NCBI GenBank assembly: GCA_024304875.1
Contig: JAMWZF010000099.1
Span: 1-9,426 of the forward strand
Length of the DNA stretch: 9,426 nt
Direction of reading: 5' to 3'
Origin: Paracoccaceae bacterium
GTDB taxonomy: Bacteria > Pseudomonadota > Alphaproteobacteria > Rhodobacterales > Rhodobacteraceae
Positions 1 to 6,744 of the stretch are shown piece after piece. Every line of letters begins with the position of its first letter. Positions within the stretch are counted from its first letter, which is position 1. Made by a program: the position numbers and the translations under genes. The notes beneath the pieces were generated by a model that was not told where the DNA came from, searched no databases, and saw only the letters and a list, made by a program, of their open reading frames with translations.

Positions 1-864
1 CCCCGCCTCGTCCCCGGCTGGACGAAGCCGATCGTGGTCGGCCGCCACGCCTTCGGCGACCAGTACAAGGCGACGGACATGAAGTTCCCGGGGCCCGGCA
101 CGCTGACGATGAAGTTCGTCGGCGAGGACGGCCAGGAGATCGAGCACGAGGTCTACAAGGCGGACTCTTCGGGCGTCTTCATGGGCATGTATAACGTCGA
201 CGAGAGCATCTACGACTTCGCCCGCGCGTCCTTCAATTACGCCGCCAACCTCGGCTGGCCGCTCTACCTCAGCACCAAGAATACCATTCTGAAACAATAC
301 GATGGCCGCTTCCTCGAAATCTTTGCCGAGGTCTACGAGACCGAGTTCAAGGAAATCTTCAAAGAGAAGAAGATCTGGTACGAGCACCGGCTGATCGACG
401 ACATGGTCGCCTGCGCGCTGAAGTGGAACGGCGGTTTCGTCTGGGCCTGCAAGAACTACGACGGCGACGTGCAGTCCGACGTGGTGGCGCAGGGGTTCGG
501 GTCACTTGGCATGATGACCAGCCAGCTGATGACCCCGGACGGCAAGATCGTGGAGGCCGAGGCCGCCCATGGCACCGTCACCCGGCACTACCGCCAGCAC
601 CAGGAGGGGCACGCAACCTCGACCAACTCCATCGCCTCGATCTTCGCCTGGACCGGGGGCCTCAAGCACCGGGCCAAGCTGGACGGCAACGCGAAACTCA
701 AGGAGTTCGCCGAAACGCTGGAGACCGTCATCGTCCAGACGGTGGAGAGCGGCTTCATGACCAAGGACCTCGCCCTGCTGGTCGGGCCGGACCAGAAGTG
801 GCTGACCACGATGGGTTTCCTCGAGAAGATCGACGAGAACCTCAACAAGGCCCTCGCCGGCTGA
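1..864 (+). CDS. icd: NADP-dependent isocitrate dehydrogenase, 5'-truncated by window edge
   Basis: The frame is open from base 1, so the real start lies upstream; 287 codons and a TGA stop are present. Known role of the family: oxidative decarboxylation of isocitrate to 2-oxoglutarate with NADP+ (EC 1.1.1.42), a cytoplasmic TCA-cycle step. Visible signatures are those of the eukaryote-like type II enzyme rather than the E. coli type: the opening GWTKPIVVGRHAFGDQYKAT, the STKNTILKQYDGRF segment with the substrate-region Lys (about 271-310), YEHRLIDDMV with the catalytic Tyr and metal-binding Asp (about 379-408), YDGDVQSDVVAQGFGSLG (about 460-510), and the NADP-contacting AAHGTVTRHYRQH followed by STNSIASIFAW (about 565-650). 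Type II enzymes are about 404 residues, so roughly 117 N-terminal residues are missing because of the window boundary, not mutation. No frameshift or lost key residue is visible. The next gene begins 63 nt after the stop. Confidence 0.97.
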   Translation, partial: PRLVPGWTKPIVVGRHAFGDQYKATDMKFPGPGTLTMKFVGEDGQEIEHEVYKADSSGVFMGMYNVDESIYDFARASFNYAANLGWPLYLSTKNTILKQYDGRFLEIFAEVYETEFKEIFKEKKIWYEHRLIDDMVACALKWNGGFVWACKNYDGDVQSDVVAQGFGSLGMMTSQLMTPDGKIVEAEAAHGTVTRHYRQHQEGHATSTNSIASIFAWTGGLKHRAKLDGNAKLKEFAETLETVIVQTVESGFMTKDLALLVGPDQKWLTTMGFLEKIDENLNKALAG

Positions 865-882
865 CCCCTTCGGAAACCGCGC

Positions 883-911
883 GCGATGCCCTATCATGCG
901 GGGGGCATCGC
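883..911 (+). terminator. Perfect 9-bp inverted repeat between icd and clpS
   Basis: The arms GCGATGCCC (883-891) and GGGCATCGC (903-911) are perfectly complementary, with an 11-nt loop. The hairpin starts 19 nt after the icd stop and ends 3 nt before the clpS Shine-Dalgarno. No T-run follows, so it is not a classical intrinsic terminator. It could be a weak or Rho-assisted terminator, a 3'-end stabiliser for the icd mRNA, or a structure that affects access to the clpS ribosome binding site. The repeat is seen directly; its function is inference. Confidence 0.45.
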
Positions 912-914
912 AGC

Positions 915-920
915 GAGGGA
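915..920 (+). promoter_or_regulatory. Shine-Dalgarno of clpS, deciding the GTG start
   Basis: GAGGGA lies 7 nt upstream of the GTG at 928. The longer alternative start, ATG at 886, falls inside the left arm of the inverted repeat and has only GC-rich sequence upstream with no purine-rich site. The GTG is therefore preferred. Confidence 0.7.
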
Positions 921-927
921 CCCCACG

Positions 928-1233
928 GTGACCGGCACCGACCTGATCCTCCGAACCCAGACCCGCACCCGCACGGCCCGCCCGCCGCTGTGGAAGGTCA
1001 TCCTGTTGAACGACGACTTCACGCCGCGCGACTTCGTCGTGAAGGTGCTCATGCGCGTCTTCCGCATGACCGAGGGCGAGGCCGAGGGCGTGATGATCAC
1101 CGCGCATCAGAAAGGCGCCTGTGTCGTCGCGGTCTACACCAAGGAGGTGGCCGAGACGAAGGCGCAGATGGCGACCGAAGCTGGTCAGATACGCGGCTAC
1201 CCCCTGACGTTCACGACGGAAAAGGACACCTGA
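928..1233 (+). CDS. clpS: ATP-dependent Clp protease adaptor ClpS (ClpS2-like)
   Basis: This 101-residue protein, from a GTG start, is a ClpS adaptor. The family binds N-degron proteins and the N-domain of ClpA to direct substrates to ClpAP in the cytoplasm. The N-terminal tail is short and rich in Thr and Arg (residues 9-18) and is followed by the core. N28, D29 and D30 in LLNDDFTP, together with H60 in AHQKG, match the residues that hold the substrate alpha-amino group. YTKEVAETK (70-78) and the C-terminal GYPLTFTTEKD complete the fold. The gatekeeper Met of E. coli ClpS (M40, in TPMEF) is Arg34 here (TPRDF). That replacement and the general sequence resemble the second, ClpS2-type paralogue of alphaproteobacteria, so another clpS probably exists elsewhere in the genome; this is inference. 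Starting at ATG 886 would add 14 residues not expected in the family. The gene lies downstream of icd in the same direction, with a hairpin between them. Confidence 0.93.
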   Translation: MTGTDLILRTQTRTRTARPPLWKVILLNDDFTPRDFVVKVLMRVFRMTEGEAEGVMITAHQKGACVVAVYTKEVAETKAQMATEAGQIRGYPLTFTTEKDT

Positions 1234-1246
1234 GCGCGGTCCGCCT

Positions 1247-1282
1247 TTGACAGGTCAGCCCGTCTGCCCTAACCGCTGGGGC
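1247..1282 (+). promoter_or_regulatory. Candidate promoter giving a leaderless YitT mRNA
   Basis: A perfect -35 hexamer TTGACA (1247-1252) lies 13 nt after the clpS stop. Seventeen bases further on is a weak -10-like TAACCG (1270-1275, only the leading TA matches consensus). Transcription from this pair would start at about 1282-1283, on or next to the ATG at 1283. No Shine-Dalgarno is present at usable spacing; the nearest G-run, GGGG, ends 1 nt before the ATG. The poor -10 keeps confidence low. Confidence 0.3.
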
Positions 1283-1894
1283 ATGGCCCAGCCCCAAGTC
1301 ATCACGCCCCATTCGCCGATCGAGGACGCCCAGGCCTTCGCGCTCGGCACCGCGATGGCGGCTCTGGGGGTCACCATGCTGACGCACCTTGGCCTGATCA
1401 CCGGTCAGACGGCAGGGCTGGCGGTGCTGGTCTCCTACCTGACCGGCTGGTCCTTCGGCCCGGTCTTCTTCGTGCTCAACCTGCCGTTCTACTGGCTCGG
1501 CTGGACGCGGCTCGGCCTGCGCTTCGTGGTCAAGAGCCTGATCTGCGTCACGCTCCTGTCGGTGATGACCGAGATCTTCCCCCTCCTCATCGTCTTCGAG
1601 AGCCTCGATCCGATCCTCGGCACGCTGCTGATCGGGGCGGTGATCGGGCTGGGGCTGATCGCGATCTTCCGGCACGGCGGCTCGCTCGGCGGGGTCGGCG
1701 TGCTGGGGCTGGTGATCCAGGACCGGACGGGGTTTCGCGCCGGCTATGTCCAGCTGATCTTCGATGCCTGCCTCTTCGTCGCGGCATTCCTCGTGATGCC
1801 GACCCGGCTGGTGATCTACTCGCTGGCCGGAGCGGTCGTTGCCAACCTCATCATCGCGACCAATCACCGGGCAGACCGCTACACGGGCCGGTGA
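1283..1894 (+). CDS. YitT-family (DUF161-like) integral membrane protein
   Basis: The 203-residue protein is strongly hydrophobic, with about five or six predicted membrane segments: roughly residues 17-37, 43-73 (probably two short spans), 81-103, 108-127, 151-168 and 172-192. A glycine-rich element, RHGGSLGGVGVLGLVI (about 128-143), lies between the fourth and fifth hydrophobic regions and resembles the Gly-rich repeat of the YitT/DUF161 family. Family function is not established, and substrate transport is only a guess. The start is taken as ATG 1283 because it leads directly into a short polar N-terminus ahead of the first helix. A TTG at 1247 would add 12 residues that look non-coding and would place the start inside the TTGACA. 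There is no good Shine-Dalgarno. The gene follows clpS by 49 nt in the same direction. The family assignment rests on my recognition of the pattern, not on a search. Confidence 0.82.
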   Translation: MAQPQVITPHSPIEDAQAFALGTAMAALGVTMLTHLGLITGQTAGLAVLVSYLTGWSFGPVFFVLNLPFYWLGWTRLGLRFVVKSLICVTLLSVMTEIFPLLIVFESLDPILGTLLIGAVIGLGLIAIFRHGGSLGGVGVLGLVIQDRTGFRAGYVQLIFDACLFVAAFLVMPTRLVIYSLAGAVVANLIIATNHRADRYTGR

Positions 1895-1904
1895 CCCGCC
1901 GGCC
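1886..1904 (+). repeat. Small inverted repeat spanning the YitT stop codon
   Basis: The arms GGCCGG (1886-1891) and CCGGCC (1899-1904) are separated by a 7-nt loop that contains the TGA stop. There is no T-run. Repeats this short are common by chance in GC-rich DNA. It could contribute to termination or 3'-end stability, but support is weak. Confidence 0.2.
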
Positions 1905-1977
1905 GGAGGCCCGCGCCGGACTTGCCCTTTCCGGCCAAGCGGCGCAGACAGGTGCCACAGCCCATACGGATACCCCC

Positions 1978-2655
1978 ATGTTCAAGCCGATCCTCGCCCT
2001 GGCCCTCGTGGCCGGCACCGCCCCCGCCTTCGGGCAGAGCCTTCCGGCGGCCGAATTCGGCCTGACCCTCGGCACCAATTTCGCGCGGAGCGAGAACTTC
2101 AAGCGTGCCGAAAGCGGCTTTACCCTGCCCCTGCGCGGCGACCTGGGCCTTCAGGCGGACCTCGCGGTGTCCAAGTACCAGACCGCCCGGAGCATCGTGC
2201 CCTCGGGCGGACTCCACCTGACCTACGCGGCGACCGGCAGCCTGACATTCGGCGCCTTCGTCTTCGGCGAGACGCCCGCTGACGAAACCCGCGTCTCCAT
2301 GGGGATCGAGGCGGTGGTCGAGACCGGCCCCTGGCATGTCGAGGGCTATGCCGGCGCCATTGCGGCGGTGAACGACACGGACCGCACCGGACGACGCTAC
2401 GGGGTCGACGTGGCCTATGCCGCGACGCCGGACTGGCGGGTGACGGGCGGCCTTCACCGCGACGATTTCGACGGCTCGGGCCGCGGGTTCGTGCAGCTTG
2501 GCGCCGATTATGCCGTGACGCAGAGCCTGCGTGCCGGCGCGTCCTACGGCCGGACGGACCGCGGGAACGGGGTCCTGACGGTTCAGGTCGACCTGACCAC
2601 CGGACCCGTGGCCTTCGCCCGCCGAGACGGATACGCCGGCCTGCCGGGATACTGA
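1978..2655 (+). CDS. Secreted beta-rich protein, probable outer-membrane beta-barrel, function unknown
   Basis: I do not recognise a specific family. From ATG 1978 the protein has 225 residues and opens with a typical Sec signal peptide: MFK, a hydrophobic stretch (residues 4-16), then TAPAFG-QS with likely cleavage near residues 19-20. The rest consists of alternating polar/hydrophobic strands punctuated by Gly, Asp and Asn turns, for example FGLTLGTNF, GLQADLAVS, GLHLTYAAT, LTFGAFVFG, WHVEGYAGA, YGVDVAYAA, WRVTGGLH, FVQLGADYA, LRAGASYG and LTVQVDLTT. This is compatible with a barrel of about 10-12 strands. The C-terminus ends in Tyr but within a Gly/Pro-rich tail, not a clear beta-signal strand. 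Starting further upstream (GTG 1891) would bury the signal peptide, so ATG 1978 is preferred. A weak CGGA lies 7 nt upstream of it. The SMR exporter gene begins 4 nt after the stop, implying coupling. A porin-like or surface role is inference. Confidence 0.72.
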   Translation: MFKPILALALVAGTAPAFGQSLPAAEFGLTLGTNFARSENFKRAESGFTLPLRGDLGLQADLAVSKYQTARSIVPSGGLHLTYAATGSLTFGAFVFGETPADETRVSMGIEAVVETGPWHVEGYAGAIAAVNDTDRTGRRYGVDVAYAATPDWRVTGGLHRDDFDGSGRGFVQLGADYAVTQSLRAGASYGRTDRGNGVLTVQVDLTTGPVAFARRDGYAGLPGY

Positions 2656-2659
2656 CGCC

Positions 2660-2989
2660 ATGCCCTACCTCGCCCTCCTCATCGCCATCGTCACCGAAAC
2701 CATCGGCACCACGGCCTTGCAGGCCAGCCAGCAGTTCACCCGTCTGGGTCCCTCGCTGATCGTCATCGTCAGCTACTGCGCCTCGTTCTTCTTCATGTCG
2801 ATCGCGCTCAAGTACATGTCCGTCGGCATCGTCTATGCCTTCTGGTCGGGCCTCGGCATCATCTGCATCGCCGCCATCGGCTGGGTCGTCTTCGGACAGA
2901 GACTGGACGGTCCGGCGCTGGCGGGGCTGGGGCTGATCATCGCCGGGATCGTGGTGATCCAGCTGTTCAGCTCATCGGCGCATCACTGA
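2660..2989 (+). CDS. Small multidrug resistance (SMR) family exporter, EmrE/QacE-like
   Basis: At 109 residues with four hydrophobic helices, this is a full-length SMR protein. The family works as dual-topology homodimers in the inner membrane, exchanging protons for cationic, often quaternary-ammonium, compounds. The essential membrane-embedded acid is E13 (EmrE E14) in TETIGTT. Y39 (in SYCASF), Y59 and W62 (YAFWSG) align with EmrE Y40, Y60 and W63, and FGQRLD in the loop before helix 4 is conserved. The Lys found after helix 1 in EmrE (K22) is Gln21 here, in ALQASQQFTRL. The gene starts 4 nt after the upstream beta-rich protein with only a weak Shine-Dalgarno, so translation probably depends on coupling. 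The substrate cannot be told from sequence; the Gdx (guanidinium) subgroup is an alternative, although the EmrE-like YCASF and WSG contexts favour the multidrug type. Confidence 0.93.
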   Translation: MPYLALLIAIVTETIGTTALQASQQFTRLGPSLIVIVSYCASFFFMSIALKYMSVGIVYAFWSGLGIICIAAIGWVVFGQRLDGPALAGLGLIIAGIVVIQLFSSSAHH

Positions 2990-3017
2990 CGCCGCGACGG
3001 CGCGTTCACCACTTTTT
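2990..3017 (+). terminator. Weak candidate terminator after the SMR gene
   Basis: A 5-bp stem, CGCCG (2990-2994) with CGGCG (2998-3002) and a 3-nt loop, starts directly after the SMR stop. A TTTTT run follows at 3013-3017. The 10-nt gap between stem and T-run is longer than in classical intrinsic terminators, and the stem is short, so this is only suggestive. The same ~99-base gap must also carry the typA promoter, for which I see no convincing -35/-10 pair. Confidence 0.25.
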
Positions 3018-3078
3018 CCGCAGCGCAGCACTAGCCAAGTCATCAGGGTCAGGATAAGGGCCACGCAACCCCCGATCC

Positions 3079-3082
3079 GGAG
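3079..3082 (+). promoter_or_regulatory. Shine-Dalgarno of typA
   Basis: GGAG sits 6 nt upstream of the ATG at 3089. It supports this start, which also matches the conserved typA N-terminus, where the P-loop begins at residue 10. Confidence 0.7.
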
Positions 3083-3088
3083 CCCGCA

Positions 3089-4909
<1,821 letters not shown>

Positions 4910-4912
4910 CGG

Positions 4913-5611
4913 TCAGGCCGGCGCCCGCCGCCGGCCCGTCAAACCCGAGGACAGTGGGCAGCCGAGGGTCTCCCGCAGGGCCTCGGCCAGCGCCTCCACG
5001 GTCTCGGCGGTGACAAAGATCCCGCCGGTCCGCTCCGCCAGGCACGACGCCTCGCCGATCATCGCGCCGGTCGTGACGTCGCCGAAGCGCCGATCGTGGA
5101 AGGCCCGGTCATTGCGGGTGCGGAACCCGACGACATGCACCGTCAGGTCCGGGCGTTCCTCGGCCAGGGTGCCGGCCAGCCGGCAGGGCTCGCCGCCGCA
5201 GGTCTCCTCCCCGTCGGTCAGAAGCACCACGGTGCCGCTGCCGAGAAATCCCGCCGCCACCTCCACCGCGCGGGTCAGCGCCGTGTTGCCATCCGGCCGG
5301 ATGCTACCGACCACCTCCATGATCGGCCCCGCGGCCTCCGGGACGGGCGGGAAATGCATCTCGACATGGCTGCACCCGTCGTCGGTCTCGCCCGCGCCGT
5401 AGGTGACGAGGCCGATCCGTCGGACGGGCGCAGCGGCGGGCAGGACCTGCGCCAGCGCCGCCCGCGCCTCGTCGATCCGCGAGGCCCGGTCCGGCGTGTC
5501 CAGGACCGCCGCCATCGAGGAGGAGGCGTCGAAGACCAGCATCGCATCCTCGGTGCAATTCGCCCCGGCGGTGGCGGGCAACAACATGAGGGCGGCGAGG
5601 AGCGGGCGCAT
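4913..5611 (-). CDS. Secreted von Willebrand factor type A (VWA) domain protein
   Basis: The 232-residue protein opens with a Sec signal peptide (MRPLLAALMLLPATAGA, cleavage likely after residue 17). There is no lipobox, so it is probably periplasmic or secreted and soluble. The mature protein is almost entirely one VWA domain. The metal-ion-dependent adhesion site is complete: DASSS (D28, S30, S32), T110 in DGNTALTRA, and D133 in LLTDGEET. VWA domains bind partner proteins through a divalent cation; the partner here is unknown. Six cysteines (19, 80, 138, 143, 190, 218), including the close pair in TCGGEPC, fit disulfide bonding outside the cytoplasm. The start is fixed by the signal peptide; no Shine-Dalgarno is visible upstream. 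The gene is convergent with typA (3-nt gap) and divergent from the cupin gene (98-nt gap), and appears monocistronic. No adjacent MoxR-type ATPase, which often accompanies VWA genes, is present. Confidence 0.88.
   Translation of the reverse strand: MRPLLAALMLLPATAGANCTEDAMLVFDASSSMAAVLDTPDRASRIDEARAALAQVLPAAAPVRRIGLVTYGAGETDDGCSHVEMHFPPVPEAAGPIMEVVGSIRPDGNTALTRAVEVAAGFLGSGTVVLLTDGEETCGGEPCRLAGTLAEERPDLTVHVVGFRTRNDRAFHDRRFGDVTTGAMIGEASCLAERTGGIFVTAETVEALAEALRETLGCPLSSGLTGRRRAPA
4916..4936. terminator. Perfect 8-bp inverted repeat at the typA/VWA convergent junction
   Basis: GGCCGGCG (4916-4923) and CGCCGGCC (4929-4936) form a fully GC stem with a 5-nt loop. It starts 7 nt after the typA stop and lies inside the last codons of the opposing VWA gene. 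Both genes need to terminate here and there is no other room, so a shared bidirectional terminator is plausible. Neither strand shows a T-run after the stem, so Rho assistance or a purely structural role is possible. Confidence 0.4.
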
Positions 5612-5619
5612 GGGCGGAA

Positions 5620-5625
5620 AGGATA
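5620..5625 (-). promoter_or_regulatory. Candidate -10 element for the VWA gene
   Basis: Read on the minus strand this is TATCCT, matching TATAAT at 4 of 6 positions and ending 8 nt before the ATG. Initiation at normal distance would place the transcript start within 1-2 nt of the start codon, which would agree with the missing Shine-Dalgarno. No good -35 lies 16-18 bp upstream, so the call is weak. Confidence 0.22.
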
Positions 5626-5698
5626 GCCCCGTCGCGTCGATCCGAACAGGGGCGGCGGGGGATTGCGCCCTGCCCCGCGCGCGGTCACCCTTCGCGCC

Positions 5699-5703
5699 GG
5701 AGG
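5699..5703 (+). promoter_or_regulatory. Strong Shine-Dalgarno of the cupin gene
   Basis: GGAGG lies 6 nt before the ATG at 5710 and fixes that start. It is the closest match to consensus among the ribosome binding sites in this window. Confidence 0.75.
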
Positions 5704-5709
5704 TGCCCG

Positions 5710-6066
5710 ATGAAACTGCCGCTCAACATCCTGCAGATGGCCGACTGGGCCCGAACCGAGGGTCGATGGTCCGGCCGGGTCGAAGGCAAGGCCCTCGGCG
5801 GGACGGCCTGCACCATCCTCTTCGTCAGCCTCGACGAGCCCGGGACAGGCGCCCGCCTGCACTGGCACCCCTACGACGAGGTCTTCGTCGTGCGCGAGGG
5901 CCGCGCCCTCTATCAGGTGGGAGAGGAGACGATCGAGGCCGGACCGGGCGACGTGCTTCTCGGGCCTGCGCGTGTGCCGCACAAGTTCACGACCCTGCCC
6001 GGCGGCCGGTTCGAGAGCATCGACATCCACCTCAGCCCGGAGTGGATCCAGCACGATCTGGAGTGA
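5710..6066 (+). CDS. Small single-domain cupin protein
   Basis: The 118-residue protein is a one-domain cupin. Motif 1 is clear: G47-ARL-H51-W-H53-PYD-E57-VFVVRE-G64, with the two His and the Glu that normally bind a metal. Motif 2 is GDVLLGPARVPHKF, containing the fourth ligand candidate H91. No signal peptide or second domain is present, so it should be a cytoplasmic metal-binding beta-barrel. Cupins of this size range from isomerases and dioxygenases to sugar-nucleotide or signalling modules, and sequence alone does not choose among them. The gene is divergent from the VWA gene and convergent with the DUF486 gene, so it stands alone and its neighbours give no pathway clue. The catalytic metal and substrate are unknown. 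Confidence 0.88.
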   Translation: MKLPLNILQMADWARTEGRWSGRVEGKALGGTACTILFVSLDEPGTGARLHWHPYDEVFVVREGRALYQVGEETIEAGPGDVLLGPARVPHKFTTLPGGRFESIDIHLSPEWIQHDLE

Positions 6067-6098
6067 CTGCGCCCGGCTCGTACCGCCGGACGGCGTCC

Positions 6099-6113
6099 AG
6101 GCCGCCTCGGCCT
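6099..6113. terminator. Inverted repeat at the cupin/DUF486 convergent junction
   Basis: AGGCCG (6099-6104) and CGGCCT (6108-6113) form a perfect 6-bp stem with a 3-nt loop. It sits between two convergent genes and touches the DUF486 stop codon. No T-run follows on either strand. It is a plausible shared terminator by position, but short. Confidence 0.3.
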
Positions 6114-6459
6114 AGAACGGACCGCGGAACACGAAGAACGCGCCGAGCGCGATGAACCCGAAGCCCACCGCATGGTTCAGCGTCAGGGCCTCCTTGAGGT
6201 AGAGCACCGAGAAGGCCGCGAAGACCACCAGCGTGATCACTTCCTGCATCGTCTTCAGCTCCGCCGCCGAATAGACCCGGTGCCCGATCCGGTTGGCGGG
6301 CACCGCGAGGGTGTATTCGATGAAGGCGATGCCCCAGCTGGCGAACACCACCAGCGCCAGGGGCGCCGCGGGAAACTTCAGATGTCCGTACCAGGCCAGC
6401 GTCATGAAGACGTTGGAGGCGATCAGAAGGAGAACGGGCGCCACATGGGCTGCGCTCAC
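6112..6459 (-). CDS. DUF486 / DMT-superfamily small membrane protein
   Basis: The 115-residue protein has four hydrophobic helices (about residues 4-24, 32-52, 70-88 and 94-112) and the pattern of DUF486 proteins, which sit in the drug/metabolite transporter superfamily. Recognisable stretches are LLIASNVFMTLAWYGHLKF, VFASWGIAFIEY, VPANRIGHRVYSAAELKTMQEVITL and a C-terminal GFGFIALGAFFVFRG. No transport substrate is established for the family. The start is a GTG (6457-6459) whose last two bases are shared with the stop of the upstream DUF1330 gene (GTGA overlap). A GGAG, minus strand at 6468-6471, lies 8 nt upstream inside that gene. It is therefore the third gene of the alaS transcript and probably translationally coupled. 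Confidence 0.88.
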   Translation of the reverse strand: MSAAHVAPVLLLIASNVFMTLAWYGHLKFPAAPLALVVFASWGIAFIEYTLAVPANRIGHRVYSAAELKTMQEVITLVVFAAFSVLYLKEALTLNHAVGFGFIALGAFFVFRGPF

Positions 6460-6743
6460 TCGGTGGTCTCCACGATCAGGAGCTCGCGCTCGGAGGCGCC
6501 GCGGGCGTGGGAGAGGGCCTCCTGGTATTCGGGGCTGCGGTAACAGGTCTCCGCCGCCTCGAGGCTGGGGAATCTCGCCACCACGTTCCGGGCCCGCTCC
6601 TGCCCCTCCAGCTGCACATAGCGCCCGCCCCGGGCAATGAAGTGGCCGCCGTGCTTGGCGATGGCCGGGCCGGCCAGCTCGGCATACTTGCCGTAGGCCT
6701 CGGGGTCCGTGACCGTGACATGGGCAATCCAGAGAGCAGGCAT
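6456..6743 (-). CDS. DUF1330 family protein
   Basis: The 95-residue protein matches the DUF1330 pattern, a small dimeric alpha/beta-barrel (ferredoxin-like) fold. Visible hallmarks are PALWIAHVTVTDPEAYGKYAEL at the start (shown from residue 2), then KHGGHFIARGGRYVQLEG in the centre, followed by RNVVARFPSLEAAETCYRSPEYQ near the C-terminus. No enzymatic activity has been firmly assigned to the family. ATG 6743 is chosen because the family begins there and a strong site, GGAAGGA (minus strand, 6751-6757), lies 7 nt upstream inside the end of alaS. A longer open frame to 6857 only reads alaS codons out of frame as Arg/Ala/Pro-rich sequence. The start is 1 nt past the alaS stop and the end overlaps the DUF486 start by 4 nt. 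Confidence 0.92.
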   Translation of the reverse strand: MPALWIAHVTVTDPEAYGKYAELAGPAIAKHGGHFIARGGRYVQLEGQERARNVVARFPSLEAAETCYRSPEYQEALSHARGASERELLIVETTE

Positions 6744-6744
6744 C

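Noticed and set aside
886..927. ATG 886 as the clpS start
   Set aside because: It lies in the arm of an inverted repeat without a Shine-Dalgarno; the GTG at 928 has GAGGGA at 7 nt and gives a family-like length.
423..1250. 275-residue plus-strand frame across the icd end and clpS
   Set aside because: Arg/Gly/Pro/Asp-rich out-of-frame reading of two clearly identified genes, with no domain or start signal.
1211..1867. 218-residue minus-strand frame opposite the YitT gene
   Set aside because: Composition (Gln, Asp, Arg, His runs) is typical of a complement-strand shadow; the plus strand encodes a coherent multi-span membrane protein.
1879..2661. 260-residue minus-strand frame opposite the beta-rich protein
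   Set aside because: It has no signal peptide or recognisable motif, whereas the plus-strand frame has a clear signal peptide and beta pattern.
3008..3020. CACTTTTTCCG shared by the typA leader and the alaS 3' end (near 6760-6770)
   Set aside because: An 11-nt match, with one copy inside alaS coding sequence. It is too short to call a repeat.
5647..5672. Imperfect inverted repeat CAGGGGCG/CGCCCTG in the VWA-cupin spacer
   Set aside because: It needs a bulge, and the surrounding G/C runs allow many alternative pairings; not distinguishable from composition.
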